DNA of 64,000 bases, from NCBI RefSeq assembly GCF_000430805.1, contig NZ_AUMS01000004.1, positions 62,001-126,000 of the forward strand, written 5' to 3'. The stretch is from Chitinilyticum aquatile DSM 21506. Lineage in GTDB: Bacteria; Pseudomonadota; Gammaproteobacteria; Burkholderiales; Chitinibacteraceae. The translations under genes were made by a program, and so were the position numbers. The notes under the pieces were generated by a model. The model made no database searches. It was not told the DNA's origin and saw nothing but the letters and a program-made list of their open reading frames with translations. Shown here piece by piece: positions 63,313 through 64,000 of this stretch (its first letter is position 1; every line of letters begins with the position of its first letter).

Positions 63313-63338
63313 GTACGATTACGCTGCGCTAATCGTAC
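63313..63338. repeat. Palindromic element GTACGATTA/TAATCGTAC
   Basis: A perfect 9-bp stem with an eight-base loop. It resembles the widespread proteobacterial repeats of the GGTGGATTA...TAATCCACC kind, and lies at the boundary between the GC-rich chromosome and the AT-rich tract that follows. Confidence 0.6.
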
Positions 63339-63344
63339 CTACGC

Positions 63345-63443
63345 GGGCTCAAAAAGCAGGAAAAACAACCAGCGGAAGAAGTGCACCCAACGGGGGTACC
63401 AATTGAAGCAATTGGAAATTCACTGCCCAAAGCGAACATTTAA
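63345..63443 (+). pseudogene. 5'-truncated gene fragment
   Basis: Reading from the palindrome, the frame gives LRGLKKQEKQPAEEVHPTG and VPIEAIGNSLPKANI, then stop TAA at 63441-63443, directly followed by the ATG of the next gene (TAAATG). The N-terminus is lost upstream of the palindrome. The family is unknown. The coupling with the next gene suggests a remnant two-gene cassette. Confidence 0.5.
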
Positions 63444-64000
63444 ATGTCAAAATATTTAAAGACTATTTGATTACCACACTCCACACACCCAAGCCGACTC
63501 CACACCCATCGGAGCATACTCAATCACAAGCATAGTGTCGCACCACATAAGCAACTTAAAAATTCCATTCAATGGAATTGGGAAAATCGTAATAGAAAAT
63601 TCAGATCAGCGAAAAACCACACAGCTTCTTGACACCCTGACAGTTCACAGCGACACCATTGGAAATTTCTCCAGCATAGATAACGAAGCCTAGCAAGAGA
63701 ATTTCACCAAGCAAGTTTTCAACGAAATAAAGTATGCTGCACAATTTCTAGAAATCGAGCCAACACCACTAGATGCTATTGAGCAAAGAATAATCGAAGA
63801 CCATTTCACCATAAAGGCGAAATGGAAAGAAAAAAGCTCTCCAGACAGAAGATCAAAAATATCAATAGAGTGGACGCTTGGTGAAGACCTCACAATCAAT
63901 GCATACATCGTCAACAAATCAAAAAACAAGGAATTTCGTGCAAGCATAACAAAAGGCACACCAACTTTAGGCGTAGTTGCTTTATGTCTAGGTGATATAA
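63444..64000 (+). pseudogene. Broken gene of unknown family, running off the window
   Basis: ATG 63444 begins MSKYLK; adding one A to the AAA run near 63458 joins this to the open frame RLFDYHTPHTQADSTPIG, ITSIVSHHISNLKIPFNG and KIVIENSDQRKTTQLLDT. An in-frame TAG at 63691-63693 interrupts it. The same frame then continues QENFTKQVFNEIKYAAQ, EQRIIEDHFTIKAKWK, ISIEWTLGEDLTINAYIV and FRASITKGTPTLG to the window edge. Base composition is AT-rich. I do not recognise the family; it could be a transferred immunity or toxin-associated gene. Both lesions could be sequencing errors. Confidence 0.65.

Noticed and set aside
63690-63959. An 89-codon minus-strand frame
   Set aside because: The opposite frame gives a more protein-like sequence that continues past the TAG and joins with the upstream part.

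Overview
The window is a GC-rich bacterial chromosome segment, densely coded apart from its last kilobase. The gene content points to a Gram-negative betaproteobacterium, probably of the Neisseriales (Chromobacteriaceae or Chitinibacteraceae-like). The evidence is a hemC-hemD-hemX-hemY operon with fimV and polA nearby, the polA / DUF2782 / thrB neighbourhood, a feoA-feoB-feoC set, a FimV-type pilus assembly protein and a decayed chitinase gene. The assignment comes from gene content only; no database search was possible.

Layout. 1-9 kb: 5'-truncated hemB, an Imm10-like protein, an acetyltransferase, purE / small membrane protein / purK, an AlkD-like repair protein, a flavoprotein and small envelope proteins. 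9-12 kb: feoABC ferrous iron uptake on the minus strand. 12-18 kb: LysR and AraC regulators, a small lipoprotein, a methyltransferase and a 5'-nucleotidase lipoprotein. 18-20 kb: an NhaP2-type cation/proton antiporter behind a leader that looks like a structured switch RNA. 20-30 kb: hemYXDC, fimV and polA on the minus strand, then DUF2782 and thrB. 30-37 kb: an FAD-linked 2-hydroxyacid dehydrogenase, a LapB/LapC-like type I secretion pair and a LuxR-type regulator. 36-49 kb: two diguanylate cyclases, a PfkB kinase, a renalase-like enzyme, a chitinase remnant, an App1-like phosphatase, an MGDG-synthase-like glycosyltransferase, an outer membrane barrel and a YjjP/YjjB exporter pair. 49-57 kb: proB, an orphan amino-acid-type binding protein, a chemoreceptor fused to a sugar-binding-protein fold, glmU, a rhodanese, a YecA-like protein and a GST. 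57-64 kb: an OLD-family nuclease, then smaller and partly broken genes, ending in an AT-rich tract with gene remnants.

Three items stand out. First, about twelve copies of a 45-60 bp palindromic intergenic element recur through the window, with arms like GGGTATA...CAGCC(A/C)TTT and AAA(A/T)GGCTG...TATACCC. I do not recognise the family. Second, the leader of the antiporter gene can form two mutually exclusive stems. Third, a two-TM methyl-accepting protein carries a whole ABC sugar-binding-protein domain at its C-terminus, which the topology places in the cytoplasm.

Functionally the segment combines housekeeping (haem, purine, proline and threonine synthesis, cell-wall precursor, DNA replication) with surface and signalling functions: FimV, type I secretion, c-di-GMP enzymes and chemoreception. 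No tRNA, rRNA, CRISPR array, intact transposase or prophage was seen.
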